Source of the DNA: Darksidea phi | Taxonomy: Eukaryota; Ascomycota; Dothideomycetes; Pleosporales; Lentitheciaceae | Direction of reading: 5' to 3' | Length of the DNA: 64,000 nt | Assembly: GCA_030770425.1 (NCBI GenBank) | Contig: JASJFT010000243.1 | Span: 1 to 64,000 of the forward strand | Shown: one piece after another, positions 13,792 through 27,299 of the stretch | Position numbering within the stretch: position 1 is the stretch's first letter | Layout of the letters: the number at the start of each line of letters is the position of its first letter | Position numbers and translations under genes: made by a program | Notes under the pieces: generated by a model | The model's database searches: none | Told to the model about the DNA's origin: nothing | What the model saw: only the letters and a program-made list of their open reading frames with translations

Positions 13792-14053
13792 TATAGTATA
13801 TAGGTATATTAGAGATAGGGTAATAGAGCTTACGACCCGTAGTTAGAGGGATAAAAGAGAAGGATTAATAGAATAGGCGGCTAAAATTAGTTAAATTAAA
13901 CTATTTCCTCTATCTACTATATAATAGGATAGATAATAAACTCTAGCTAAAGATACTCTCGGACGATAGTCCTTTAAAGCCTGATCTAATATTTCGCCGC
14001 TTACCTAAGTACTTAATACTCGATCGAGAGGCTTTCTTTACTACTATACTATA
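13792..14053 (-). repeat. Element B 5' LTR (262 bp)
   Basis: This is the partner of 3,444-3,705. It is followed by CTAG (14,054-14,057), the second copy of the target duplication, and then A1 sequence resumes. Confidence 0.95.
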
Positions 14054-14057
14054 CTAG

Positions 14058-15400
14058 TATCTTTTAAATCTATCTTAGGGCTAGTTTATCTAGATAGTTA
14101 ATATAAAATTAATAAATTATATTCTCTTAGTCTTTTAGATCGGACGCTAGCTACTAAGTAATAAGATAATATTTCTATTTAACTAGGTATATTAGTTATT
14201 ATAGATTCTTATTATAGTAGTCTAGTAATAATTTAAATTCCTATTATTTAGTTAGTTCCTCTATTCTATCTTCTTATTCGAGTATTCTTTTTCTAAGATA
14301 TTAGAACTTAACTTTATTTATTACGTTTTATTTTAGAAATTCTTAGAAAAGATATTTTAGTTAGAGTAATAAGTTATAAAATACTAGGAATATTTTTATA
14401 ATTATTAGAAGTTCTAAGGTATATACTTAGTTATAAACTTTTAAAACTTTAAATAAATCTACTATCTTATTATCTTCTTTTTTTATTAGTTTATTAGTTT
14501 TTATATTTCTTATATTTATAAAGATCTTATCTTCTATAGTAAATCTTAGTATATCTTTTTATTTCTTATTTATATAGTATTTATAGCGCTTAATAGATTA
14601 TTTAATAATAACTTTTAGCTAGGTAATAATATAATTAAACCTATTAGTAGTATTATTTACTTTAAAGAATTCTTATCGTTAGAATAAAAATAGATTTAAT
14701 AGTATTAGTTAACTAGACTTAACTCTAAGCTTTAGATAGAAGCCGTAATTAGTAAAGAATAGGAAAATATTAATTATTTTAAAGATAATATTATTTATAA
14801 CGAATTTTATAAGAGAAAGCTATTATATTTAATTATCTTAATAGAAGTTTATAAATACCTAAAGGTATACTTTAATACTATTATTTATTTACTTAGTCTA
14901 GCCGTTAGTCTTAGGGTAAAATAATAAGGAGTATTTTAGTATAATCTTAAGTCTTATAGATAATTAATTCTAGAATTATAATATAAACTATATTTCTTAG
15001 TTAAATAAAATATTATTAAGATAACTATAAAGGGAATAAACTTAAGATATAAAGATATTAACTAACTTAAATATATTAATTTTTCTAATAAAAATAATAT
15101 AATATATCTTTATAAGTCTATAGACTATAATAAGAACGTATTTATATATATAATTATACTATTATAATTTTAGAAGTAGGATAATATAATTAATAAAGAT
15201 ATTAGACTATACTTTAAATAGAACTAGTAGAAGTTTAAGAAATTCTTAAAATAATAATCTAGAGCTTTTAATTTAAATATAGTACTTATATACTTAAACG
15301 TAGATTTTAATATTATATATTATATATAACTATTAATAGTCTTAGATAATTAGTTCTATTATTTTAATCTATTCTAGATATTTAGTAAATATAGAATTAT
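14058..15400 (-). pseudogene. Element A1 integrase segment
   Basis: This is colinear with A2 52,078-53,400. In A2 the - strand around 52,590-52,410 reads GDKIFINIKNIKTNR...VGLFKVLKVYNRVYTLELL, the GDxV...GPFKV...Y.LELP C-terminal domain of a gypsy integrase. The A1 copy has the same pattern with more decay. It ends at 15,400, where element C begins; ATTAT (15,396-15,400) is the target duplicated by C. Confidence 0.8.
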
Positions 15401-15586
15401 TATTATATCTACTTCTACTAGAGGACTTCTAGATTATTATTAATCTAGTTATAGTTATATACTAGACCCTATATAGTTCTACGTCCTATTATTATATCTT
15501 CTTAAGAATTTATCTTATCTCTATCTAAATATAATCCTTTTACTACCTTAGTATTTCTATATCTACCTACCTATATATACCTTATA
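15401..15586 (+). repeat. Element C 5' LTR (186 bp)
   Basis: It is gap-free against 29,426-29,611, with transition differences only. Confidence 0.95.
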
Positions 15587-16308
15587 ATTCGAATCTTTCC
15601 TACTTCTTTTTAAGAACTAGTAGTACGGCGTTAATACTAAAAGCTAATACTTTAAAAGTTCTTATTAATTATACTATATAACGTCTATTTAAAGCTATTA
15701 GTATATCTCCTTATACTACCTACTTAAGGAAGAATACCTATTCTAGTACCTATTTATCTAGTAGACGAAATAACCTCGACGTATAGCTAGTCGACGAAGT
15801 ATACTAGTAATACCCTAAGTTTAATAAGTAATAAGTTTAAGAACTAGAATTAGATAATAAGAATAACTACTAGCTAAGAGACTTATTTAATCTTAAAAAT
15901 ATTTAGGAGGATTAATATATCTTTAAAACCCCTACGACCTATATACGGTATAATAGTAAAAATATCTTAAAAATATCTAATAAACTACTATCTTTTAATA
16001 GGGCCCTAATAATAGTTATAACTAATAAGGACTACTAACCTACGTAAGAAAATAATAGAATATCTAGTTATAAAAATACGACTCGTATAAGTAGATTCTA
16101 ACTATATTAATCCTTAGCTTCTACTATACTACCTATATTAGGAGTTAATAATACCCTAATAGATAGTAATTACTCGGGTATAGTCTATACTATACTTATC
16201 TATACTCTAGTCTTAGGTAAAGTACTTTTAGTTTAAGATAGTATAAATATTATTCGATCTTTAATACTAGAGTATACTAGTTAACTAGATTAAGGTCGTA
16301 TAAGTAGA
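15587..16308 (+). pseudogene. Element C leader and start of gag
   Basis: This lies between the 5' LTR of C and the insertion site of D. It would hold the primer-binding site and the N-terminal part of gag, which continues at 21,936. No ATG survives and the frames are broken by TAA/TAG. No domain was recognised by eye; assignment rests on position. Confidence 0.55.
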
Positions 16309-16313
16309 CCTTA

Positions 16314-16553
16314 TATAAGTAGCCTAGCGCTATATATTATATAATTATTCTATTTATATAATAATTTATACTAATTTACTATAACTATATACTAGTTATA
16401 ACTATACCCTAGCTTATAGTAACTATATAGTAATTTATAGTAATTATTCTAGTTATTAGATCTAGTATAACTCGTATATAAGATCCTCTACTCGTACCCT
16501 AGCTAGATAGTTAGACTACTTAATATACTTACTCTACCTTCTACCTACTTATA
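16314..16553 (+). repeat. Element D 5' LTR (240 bp)
   Basis: It is nearly identical to 21,691-21,930 without gaps, and is preceded by CCTTA. Confidence 0.96.
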
Positions 16554-19500
16554 GTTATAAGTCTAATCTAATCTATCTATATTATATAACCTATTTTATC
16601 TTTCTCCGTATAATAAAATAACGACCTCGTTATCTACTATATCTAAAGCTAGTTTAGCTACTATTCTCTAAGACCTATATAATTAGAACCTATAGATTTA
16701 TACTATATAGAGGCTAGCTAAGGTAGCTAATATATAGGAGTATATTAATCCCGAAGCTAAAGCTTCTATATAGCTAAATAAGTCTAAATACTTTATTAAT
16801 CCTACGCTACCTATTAATAAGGATAGGTTATTAGTAACTAAATCTAGCTTAATAGTAACCTCTTAGTATACTAAGGACCTAAATCTCTACTATATAAAGC
16901 TAAAGGAATACCGTAGAACTAAAGATAAGCTCGATTAAATTAAGGCTTATATAGCTAATATACTAGCTAAAGATCTTATTTATTAAATTAAGAATTAGAA
17001 ATTACTATACGATTAGCTTAAGGCTCTAAAATAGCTATTCGCTCTATTACTAGCTAATCGAGAATATAAGGTTTAGAAGGTATATAACTTAGCTAAAATA
17101 CTATATATATATAGAAAGAATCTCGAAGAATAAAGTATAACCTTTCTAATAACCTATAATCGAGCTACGTAGCTTAATCTATTAGAAGTATTAGAATATC
17201 GGCTATATAAGAATCTAATACAAGCTATTAAATAAATTAATTTAGACTATATAGCTACTATATCTATTATAGTATTTAATATAAAAGCTAGTTTAAATAA
17301 CTTAATTAATCCTATACTACCTAATCTACTAGCTAGCTACCTATATTATTACCGAATAATATAGACTATAAAGCCGAATATTAATAATAATATATTTATA
17401 ATTATATTAAATTAAGAATAGTCTCTATATAATAAGAAGAGATAATAAAATAATAAGTTATTAAAGCTATTAAAGCCGTACCTATACGAAGATCTATACT
17501 ACTAGGAATAATACTAGTATATTAATATCTCGCTACGTAAAGAAGAATTTACGGAGAATTCTAAAAAGATTAAGAAAATAGCTAATTTTAAAGCTAAGGA
17601 TAAGAAGGATATTCTAACTAAAATATATAAGAGGAATTAACGCTATAAACGATAAAAGTAGACTAGCTAGAATAGTAATATAGCTAATATAATAAAAATC
17701 GATATAGATAATAATCTACTATAGTATAAATATAAAGTCTATACTATATTCTTAGTAGTATATAACGTCTTAATAGCTAATAATATCTATCTACTTCTCT
17801 ATTCCTAGACGTTAAACCTAGCTATAGATATCTATATCTATAATAACCCTACTAAGTTCTAATAGGAAGCCCCGGCTTTACCCGACGACGTCGTTCTAGC
17901 TAAAGGCTTAGAGATAGCTATTTAAACCTAGAGAAACGTATAGATATCCCTATTAACGTCTTAGAACCTAAAAAAGACGACGTTTAAATAAGTAGTCCTA
18001 ATCCCTAGCTTCTTTACTAATCTAGTATTACTATTATAGCTATTCTTATTAAATATCTATTTTAACTTAGGAAGAAATATCCTATATTAATTAGGGACTT
18101 AACCTTAGAATATCGCGAAGCTTACTAGGGTTAGTAGATACTAATTTATAGTCTATCGTATTAAACCTCTATAACTTACTTAATACGTAGTATTTACTAC
18201 TAATTAGTACTAGCTATAAATCTTAGCTCTACTACTTTAATCTAGATTACTAAGTAAGCTATAACTTTATCTACTTATAGATTATTTAAATAATAATACG
18301 ATTAATTAGTTAGCTAGTAATATTATAGGTCTTTATATAGATAATAGTATAATAGCTTCTAAAATAATTTACTATAAGAAATACCTATAGAATAAAGTCT
18401 ATTAGATTATCTCTTATTAATTTAGCTATAAACTAGGTACTAGCCGACCGTTCGAAACTATAGCTATTAATCTAATCGAGCTTAATATACTAGTCTATAA
18501 TAGCTATTAATATATATTCTACGTATTTAATCTATTCTTAAAACTATATACGATCTATATAATAGCCAAGCGCGATAAGTCTACTCTTTAGGTAATACTT
18601 AGGTAGCTAGATAGAGCTATTAAATAAGAATTTAATATAACTATTATCTTTCTAATAGCTAATAATAAGCGAGGCTATAGCCTATTAGACGATTTAGCTC
18701 GAGCCTACTATTTATAGGAAGGAATTAAACTATAGATATAAGTACTATATATTATTAAATAAAACGACTTAGCTAAATACTTAGATAGAAGCCTAATTAA
18801 GAGAAGCTACTTAATAAGAATTATAGTAAATCTTCTACTAGCTCTTAGTCCTAAAATCTATAGAATAGTAGTCTATCTACTTAACCGAATACCTATACGA
18901 GTACTAAACTAGAAAATACTATTTAAAATTATATATTAGAAAAAGCTATTATTAATTTATCTATATATTTATAACTATAGAGCCTACGTACTATATAAAT
19001 AGATATCTAGAGGCGATAAGCTTAGCCTATAAATATTAGTAGGATATCTAGTTAGCTACGATTTATCGAATATCTATAGAATCTAGATACTAAAGATAAA
19101 AAGTAAAGCTTATAACGATAAGATAATTTATATAAGGGATATTATATTTTAAAAGAATCTATTCTATTAGTCTTAAGACGATTTAGATCCCCTCCTTTAA
19201 GACTTTAAACTAGAATAATTTACTTATAAATATTACTTATTTATACTAAATAGTAAGGATACTTCTTTAGAAGTCTTACTAGAAGACGAATATATATCTT
19301 TTATAAAAGCTATAGAATCTACTATCTAAGCTTCTACTTAGGCTACTATTTATACTACTACTTAAGCTACTATTTAGAAACCTATATTAAATTAGCTTCT
19401 AATATTAAATCTATTAGAAATAGTCTTATCTAAGCTATTACTATAGCTATTAAATCGACCTATAAAGTGTAAGTACGGAACTAAGCTCGATTTAAATTAT

Positions 19501-21690
19501 ATAAAGTATTAAGAATTAATAAATACTAACCTTTATTAATATTATATTCTACCTAAAAAATTAACTAGAGTAGTAAAGAAGAAGTCTATATAGAAGAACT
19601 CTAGCTTCTTCGTTAATACTTACTAGTTAACCTATATAGCTACCTTAGTAATAGTACTAAAAATATAATTTAAATATATAGAGCTACTAGTAGAACTAAA
19701 ATACTATAAGAACGTAATAAAGCTACTATCTCCTTATAAGAAAGGCTTTTTATAAGCTATATAATAAGAACTAGTAATAATTAAACGTAAAAAAACCTAT
19801 AAATAGATAATCTAGGATAAATATAATACTTAATATACTTAAAATAATAAGGTTTTTCTACTAATATAAGTATATAAATATAAACTTAATAATTAAGACT
19901 ACCTATTAAAATATAAAGCTTGGATCTATATACGCGGCGATCTATAAATAATAGTAGAAGATACCTACGCTACTATACTAGCTATTCGAATATTTTAAGC
20001 TCTAGTAGCTATTACTATCTACTTTAATATAGAAATCTATTAATATAATACTATTAACGCGTTTACTAATACTAAGCTATTAATACTAGTCTATTACTAT
20101 TAGCTAGAAGGATTCTTTAATTCTAATTATCTATAGAAACTACGCCGAGCGCTCTATAACTTAAAAACCTCTTTATTACTCTAGTATAAAGAGCTTACTA
20201 AAACGCTTATAAAGCTAAGTCTTATACCTATTAAAAATACCCCCTACCTATAGAAAAATAAGAAGCTACTAGTCTTCTTCTTTATTAATAATATCGTCGT
20301 TCTTAATATACTAGTATATATAGCTACCCTATACGAATTTAAGTATAAACTATTATAATAATATAAGATTAGATCTCTAGGAGAACTATAGATATTTTAT
20401 AGTATTTAAACTATTAGAGATCGTAATAGTAGCTTAATCTAGCTATTATAGAGCTTATATATTAAGAAGTTTACTTAGAAGTATCCTTTACTAAAGCTCT
20501 ATTCGAAGCTACCTACTATACTATTACTACTTAAGGAATTAATACCCTTAAAGAATAAAATAATAGATTTAGTTAAGTAATAATATATATAGCTAGTCGG
20601 ATTAATTAGCTATATAGTAGGAGCTATCTATCTAGATGTCTTAAAAGCTTACTTAAAACTAGCTAAATTCCTTATAAATTCTTTATAATAGTACCTAGAC
20701 GCTACCTATTAAATAATTACCTATCTACTAGGTATAAAGAATCGAGTAATATACTATAATACGTTAATATTTATTAAATTAGTATATATTACTAATAAAC
20801 TTATATCTAAACTAATACCTAACTTTTATAGAGTATTAAACGCCTTCTTCGTCGATTATAAGGCTATCTAGAAGAGCTTATAAGGATATATATTCTTTCT
20901 ATTCGGTAGATCTATCGACTAGAAGGCTATACTATAACGATATATTATAAAATTAACGACTAAGATAGAACTAATAGCCGTCTCGTTAGCTAGTATAGAG
21001 CTAATATAGTAGTAGAGAGTATTTAAACGTATCGGATTTAATCTAGATTATAAATAATTAATATACTATAATAATTAATAAATAATTTAGTTACTTATCT
21101 TATCTACTCTATAACTTAAGACTATAGTATAGTACGTTGATATTTATTACTACTAACTTCGTTAGGAAGTACTATTAGGTAATATTAATATCTTATATAT
21201 CTTATTAAATAGTTAACTAGCTAATAGTCTTACTAAATTACTATCTAGATAGAAATATAAGAACTAGGTATTACTCCTAAACTTTAAGGACTTTCCTATT
21301 ATATAGGTATCTTAGCTAACTATATAGACGTCTTAGCTAACTATATAGACTTTATAGCTAACTATATAGACTTTATAGCTAATAAACTAGTATATTAATT
21401 CTATTAGTATACTATATAAAGTAAAATTAAAGGTCTTATACCTTTAGAGACGTTTAATTATATAAGAAACCTATATATACTACGACGGTAGTAGCTACCT
21501 ACCTAGTACTATATTAATATAGAGACTAGTTCTTAATCTATAATATAGCTTCTTACGCTTATAAGAAGAGGGGGATCTATTAACTAATAATAAGCTTTAA
21601 AAATTAATCTTTAAAAACTAATAAAAACTAAATTAAAATAAATAAAAATAAACTTTAGCTTTAAATCTACGTTCGAATCTAAAGGAGGTA
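16554..21690 (+). pseudogene. Copia gag-pol remnant of element D
   Basis: In the + strand the integrase C-terminal region at about 18,960-19,150 reads RAYVLYK-stop-ISRGDK...VGYLVSYDLSNIYRI, resembling the copia RAYV...GYLVGYD..NIYRIW segment. RT follows, with FINNIVV where copia has YVDDIVV; both Asp are Asn. The RNase H tail near 21,225-21,260 reads LANSLTKLLSR, the usual copia C-terminus. Stops are TAA or TAG at former Gln and Trp codons. Start codons are gone. The length of the coding stretch (about 5.0 kb) is normal, so no large deletion is needed. Confidence 0.9.
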
Positions 21691-21930
21691 TATAAGTAGC
21701 CTAGCGCTATATATTATATAATTATTCTATTTATATAATAATTTATACTAATTTATTATAACTATATACTAGCTATAACTATACCCTAGCTTATAGTAAT
21801 TATATAGTAATTTATAGTAATTATTCTAGTTACTAGATCTAGTATAACTCGTATATAAGGCCCTCTACTCGCGCCCTAGCTAGATAGTTAGATTACTTAA
21901 TATACTTACTCTACCCCCTACCTACTTATA
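21691..21930 (+). repeat. Element D 3' LTR (240 bp)
   Basis: This is the partner of 16,314-16,553; CCTTA follows at 21,931-21,935 and element C resumes. Confidence 0.96.
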
Positions 21931-21935
21931 CCTTA

Positions 21936-22900
21936 CTATAGTCTAAGTAGTCTTTAGACTAGCTATAATAACCTCTTAGACTATAGTTAGTCTATTCCTA
22001 GTAGATAATACTTATTAAGGGCTATCTAATCTAATTAAGATTAAAGACCCCCCTATATTAGGCTTATTAAAGAAAATCTTAATAACCTAAGCTATAGACT
22101 ATTAGATTAGAGATATTAATAGTCTCTTTTAAATTAACTTTACTACTATTAATACCCTTAAGCGTACTATATAGGTTATAATACTTATTAAAAATAACGT
22201 ATATTATAACCTATTAGTTTAAGCTATTAATAATAGCGAAGTTATTATATAATTCTAATTATAGACGAAGCTTAAAAGTCTTATAAAGGACTCTATTCTA
22301 ATAAAGTTTAATAACTACTTTAAGTTTTAGAATATTAAATAATATTAAAATAATAGCTTTAATTTCTTCTTTAACTATTTTATAACTTATAAAGTTATTC
22401 TAAAGATAAAGTCTTATAGCGACGATATAAGCCTTAATATATTAAAAATATCTTTAGTATAAAGTAAGTACTTAGAATCTTTATATTATAAGATATAAAG
22501 AGGTAGTTAACTTAAGAATATATAAACTTAGTTATAGTTTAAATATACTTTATAAGATATAGAGATAGTAGTATACTTTATTCTTATACTAACTACTCTC
22601 CTAAAGGTTTTTAGTCCTAATTTAACTATAAGTAGAAAGTATACTATATCTTTAGTAACTTTAAGTAATTTTAGCTAAAAGAAATAGAATTAGAAGCCCT
22701 CTTAGTAGGGTAATACTAAATAGTCTTTATTAAGAATCTTATTATACTTTAAGAGTATAGTATTAACGTCCTAATTAAAGATTAATTAAAAGAAGAACTA
22801 TTAGAAGTATTACTTTAAAGGTAATAATAAGTTAGATAAAACTTAAAAAGAGAAAGCTAACTTATCCTCGAAAAAAAATAAGTTCTAGTTATTAATATTA
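21936..22900 (+). pseudogene. Element C gag, main part
   Basis: This continues gag of element C after D and lies just upstream of protease and RT. Frames are riddled with TAA/TAG. I could not place a zinc knuckle. Assignment rests on position in a gypsy element. Confidence 0.5.
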
Positions 22901-25900
22901 CTATAATACTACTAGAGCTAAATATTAATAGTAAATCCTTATAGATTACTAACGATATAAGAATATACCTTTTTATAGATATTTTAATATAGGTCTAGAG
23001 CCTTTTTAATATAGGATTAGACTTAAATATTATTAGAAAGAATCTTATATTATAGTAGAACCTCTCTAAGATATTATTATATATAAAATTATAAATATAT
23101 TAAGTCTTTAGTATACTACTATATCTAGAAGAGCTATACGTTATTATAATAATAATATAGGATTCTTAGAGTATAATAAGGATAATAGATTCTTAGATAT
23201 TTTAGACTACCCTTATAGATAGCTATAATCTTATTCTTAACTAGCTATAGCTATACGAGGTAGACCCTTAAATAGATTACTAAAAGAAATCTTTTAAGTA
23301 GTAGAATAGAAGTATAATAGTCGAGTATATTAAAGTTAAGATAATATTTAATAACTTAATACGATAGCTATAACTTAAGAAGAAGATATATATACTATAC
23401 CTAGAAAGCTTTTATACTTAATTACTTATAAGTAAAAAAGAATATTAACTCTAATTTCTTAATATAGTAGAGGTCGTAAAATATCTATAAATATCTATTA
23501 GTAAGATATAAACCCTAGGGGGTAATAAATCTTAGGATACTTAATATTAGAATAAATAGAGCTTATTTTAGTTAAAAAACTAGACTTTATAATTCTATAA
23601 TTATTTTACTTATTATATAAAATAATATCCTAAACTAGTATAACTACCTAAGACTACGATCTTCTAGATTATAGTATTAATAATAAATACCCCTCTATAA
23701 AGGGCCGTAGCTCTCTATTAAAAGGGGTAATAGAAATTTAAGAACTATCTAGATACTTTTTATAACGATTCTAATAAGAAAATTAACTCTAAGAAAGTTA
23801 TAAAGATACTAGAATATCTTTATAATTAGCTTTAGTACTTTAGTCCTAAGCTTACTAGTAGAATTACTCCTAACTTAAAGTATAACTATACTATTAATCT
23901 TAAGAAGAAAAAGATACTATTTAATCTATCTATTTATAATCTCTTTAAAAGAGAACTTAAGATCTTAAGAGAATACTTTAATAACTCTTTAGAGAAGGGG
24001 TAGATTCGACCTAGTAAGTCTTTAGTAGAGGTCCTAATACTTTTCGTATCTAAAGTTAATAGTATACTTTAATTATATATTAATTATAAGAATTTAAATA
24101 AGGTAATAATTAAAAATTATTATTCTATACCCCTTATAAGCGAAATATTAGACTAGCTATCTAGAGTTAAGATCTTTATAAAACTTAATTTCTACGAGAT
24201 ATATTATTAATTATATATTAAGAAGGGTAATAAGTAGAAGATAGTATTTAAAATATATTATAGCTACTTTAAATATTTAATAATACTATTTAGCCTTATA
24301 AATATATCTATTATATTTTAGTCGTATATCTATAGAGTCTTAAGAAGTCTATTAGATAGAATATATATTATTTATTTAGATAATATTCTTATATACTTTA
24401 AAGAGAAGGAGAACTATAAATAATACGTTCGTAAAGTTCTTAAGAGATTATATAATTAGGGACTCTATTATAAAGTCTTAAAGTATACCTTTTTTATAAA
24501 GTTAATAGAGTTTTTTAACTTTATTATAACCCCCTATAGGGTAGTTATAGACCCGATATAGATCTAAATAATTAAAGAATAGCTAGAGTCTAAAGATTAT
24601 TAGGATATCTAAGTATTTCTTAGATTTATAAACTTTTACTAATAGTTTATATATAACTACTTAGATATTATTTATCTACTTCTAGAATATATAACCTCTA
24701 TATAGAATTTAACGCCGGCCTAATAAGATTCTAGTAAGAACACGCCGGTAGAAAAATTAAAGAAGATTAAGAAGGGTCCTATAAAATAGTATACTTCTTA
24801 GTATTAGTTAGAGAATATATATAACGCGTTTCTTATACTCTATAAGCTCTTTATAAGAATCTCTATTTTTTAGTACTTTAACCTAGTAAAACTTATAATA
24901 GTTATTACTAATATCTTTAAGTTTACTATAGTAGCTATTCTATTATAGCTATAAATAATAATACTCTTAATAAAAAAATATTAGAAACTAGTTACGTTCT
25001 TTAGTTATAAGTTTACTAGACTATAGATTTAATAAAATACTTATAATAAAGAGTTATTCGCTATTATAGAAACCTTTAAATAGTAGTAATACTATTTTAA
25101 GTATATTCTAAATACTATCTATATATTATATAATTATAATAATTTAAAATATTTTATAACTATAAAGGTACTCTTACCTAAGTAAGTACGCTAGGTCGAA
25201 GAGTTAGCTTATTTTAACTTTAAGATTAAATATAAGTTTAGTATAAAGAATTTAATTAATATACTATTATAATAATCTAATTATACTAAAGGCTTTTAGC
25301 TTAGAAAGAGGAGAATACTAAGAAATATTATACTTTCTATACTCTAAAATAAACTCTAGGTATAGATACTTTAGAAGCCTATAGCTCTATATACTAAAGG
25401 TTAGATAGTATATAAATTTAATCTTATTAATAAGAATTTATAAGTAATCTATTAGAAATTTAAAAACGACGCGAATTATTCTACTATAGAATCCCCTAGT
25501 ATAGTACTAGTTTTTAATAATATATTATTTATTAACCTTAACCTATTTATAGATAGGGACGATAAACCTAAAGAGTAATTAAAAGGTTTAAACCTAGCTT
25601 CGATATTTCTTTAGTATTATAAAGTATTTCCTATCTTCGTATTATATAAGTCTTTATTAGAAGTTATAAATAATAACTTACCCTTTAGCTAGAAAACTCT
25701 TAGACTACTATTAAACTATATTTAGAAAGTATAGGAATATAATATAGTTTATTATAAGAATATATAGTATATATAAAAGTCTAAGAGTAGAGAAGGGTAA
25801 AAGGGTATATCTTTATAGATTATAGATCCGAAGGGTATCCTTTAAAGAGTAGAGAAAGTATAGATTTCTAATAATAAAGCTCTTTATTAAGTTATCTTTA

Positions 25901-27290
25901 TAAGGAATTATAATAACCCTCTAGAGGGTTATTATAAAGTAAATAAGACTATTAAACTTTTATAAAGAAAGTACTATTAGTTAAAGCTTTAAGTAGAGGT
26001 TAATATATATATATATAAGGCTACGTAGTATACTAAATAAATAAAGTATAAAGGTATAAACTATAAGGATTACTAGAACTAATTCCTTTACTATAAAAGT
26101 TATAGTATAATTACTTCTTAAACTTTATTATCGACCTACTAGAATCTAAAGATTCTAAGAGTAATATCTATAATATAGTACTAGTACTTATCGACTACTT
26201 TTTAAAGCTAATCTAGTACTTATCTATAATAAAGAATATTACTATAAGTATATTAGTCGATCTATTATTTATAGAAGTATTTATAAAGATTAAACCTCTA
26301 TTATTACTAATCTTAAATTAGAACTCCGTCTTTACTAGTAAATTCTAGTTAGATATATATTTTTATTTTAATATTAAATAATAAATAAGTATAGCCTTTT
26401 ATCTATAGATAGATAGTTAAACTAAATACTAGAATTAGAAGCTTAAAGTATACCTATAGATATACCTAAATTATTAGTAAAATAACTAGTATTAGCTACT
26501 TTTAATAGTAGAATATATATATAACTCTAAGATTTATTCGAGTTATAGTATATATCCTATTAAGGTCGTAATAGGTATTAAATCTAAGGGTTTTAATAAT
26601 ATAGAAGACGAGTATTAACTTTATTAACTACCCGGTAATTAAAGTATAAATAGAAAGACTCTAAGTATATATTAGAAAGTTATTAACTTTTTAACTAGCC
26701 GAATATAATAATTTTCTAATACTTAGAATATATTAACCTATACTTAAGAAAGCTAGTAATACTAGTATAACTTAAAGAGAATAAGTAAGTATTTCGCTAT
26801 TAGCGAAAAGGTAATCCTAAAGATTACTAATATTAAGACTAAGTACCCTTTAAAGAAGTTAGATATAAAGTACTTAAAATCTTTTACTATTTAAACTAAG
26901 TATAAGAAGCTAAGCTACTAGCTTAAGCTATCTTTATTAATATTTTAGTTATATCCTATCTTCTATATATCTCTTCTAGAGAAATAGATAGAGCTAAAAG
27001 AAGATTTAAACTTTAGACCTAGGCCTATATAGTATTTAAAGCTTAATAATAGTAATTAATATAAAGTTAAAGCTATTCTTACGTATAAGATAATATATAA
27101 TAAGAAACTCTTTCTTATAAAATAACTAAATTAGTCGTATAAGAATAGTATATAGAAGTCTAAGATCTTTCTTAATAATTATAATAAGGTTTTTATAGAA
27201 TATTAGATAAACTTAGATAATTAAATATTAGGTCGTCTAAAGTAGAAAGTTATTAAAGAAATATTATAACCTCTATAAAGGAATAATAAC
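22900..27290 (+). pseudogene. Ty3/gypsy pol remnant of element C with chromodomain-like tail
   Basis: The + strand holds the RT active box YLDNILIY at 24,373-24,391 (second Asp replaced by Asn). The integrase C-terminus at about 26,810-26,990 reads VILKITNIKTKYPLKKLDIKYL...FYISLLE, matching the NIKT..PSKKLD.K.LGPF...HPVFHVSLLEP pattern of chromovirus integrases. At about 27,070-27,150 a chromodomain-like segment reads LFLIK-stop-LN-stop-SYKNSI, where chromodomains have YLVKW.GY..STWEP; the aromatic cage Trp codons are now stops. Chromodomains of this class are known to steer integration toward heterochromatin. All motifs are in one orientation, so no internal rearrangement is evident. Confidence 0.88.
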
Positions 27291-27299
27291 GTATATAAG

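Larger units (their letters stand above)
3444..14053 (-). mobile_element. Element B: Ty3/gypsy LTR retrotransposon inserted in A1, with an extra 3' reading frame
   Basis: Identical-length 262-bp LTRs (3,444-3,705 and 13,792-14,053) begin TATARTATATAGG and end TACTATA. The direct repeat CTAG flanks them; A2 shows the empty site once, as AATACTAGTATC. The TSD is 4 bp (CTAG) if the LTR starts with T, or 5 bp (CTAGT) if one base later. The - strand has RT, then an integrase C-terminus nearer the 3' LTR, the Ty3/gypsy order. At 10.6 kb it is long for a gypsy element because about 2 kb of further - strand reading frame lies between integrase and the 3' LTR. A purine tract (AGAGAGGAAAA on the - strand) abuts that LTR. 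Many CG dinucleotides survive, suggesting a younger insertion than its host. Confidence 0.93.
16314..21930 (+). mobile_element. Element D: Ty1/copia LTR retrotransposon inserted in C
   Basis: LTRs of exactly 240 bp (16,314-16,553 and 21,691-21,930) start TATAAGTAG and end CTACTTATA, an inverted terminal pair. The TSD is CCTTA (16,309-16,313 and 21,931-21,935). A purine tract AAAGGAGGTA abuts the 3' LTR. The + strand order is gag, integrase, RT (FINNIVV near 20,278-20,302), RNase H, which is the copia order. Total length 5,617 bp is typical. It is the deepest insertion in the left stack (F, then A1, then C, then D) and it keeps relatively many CG dinucleotides. Confidence 0.96.
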
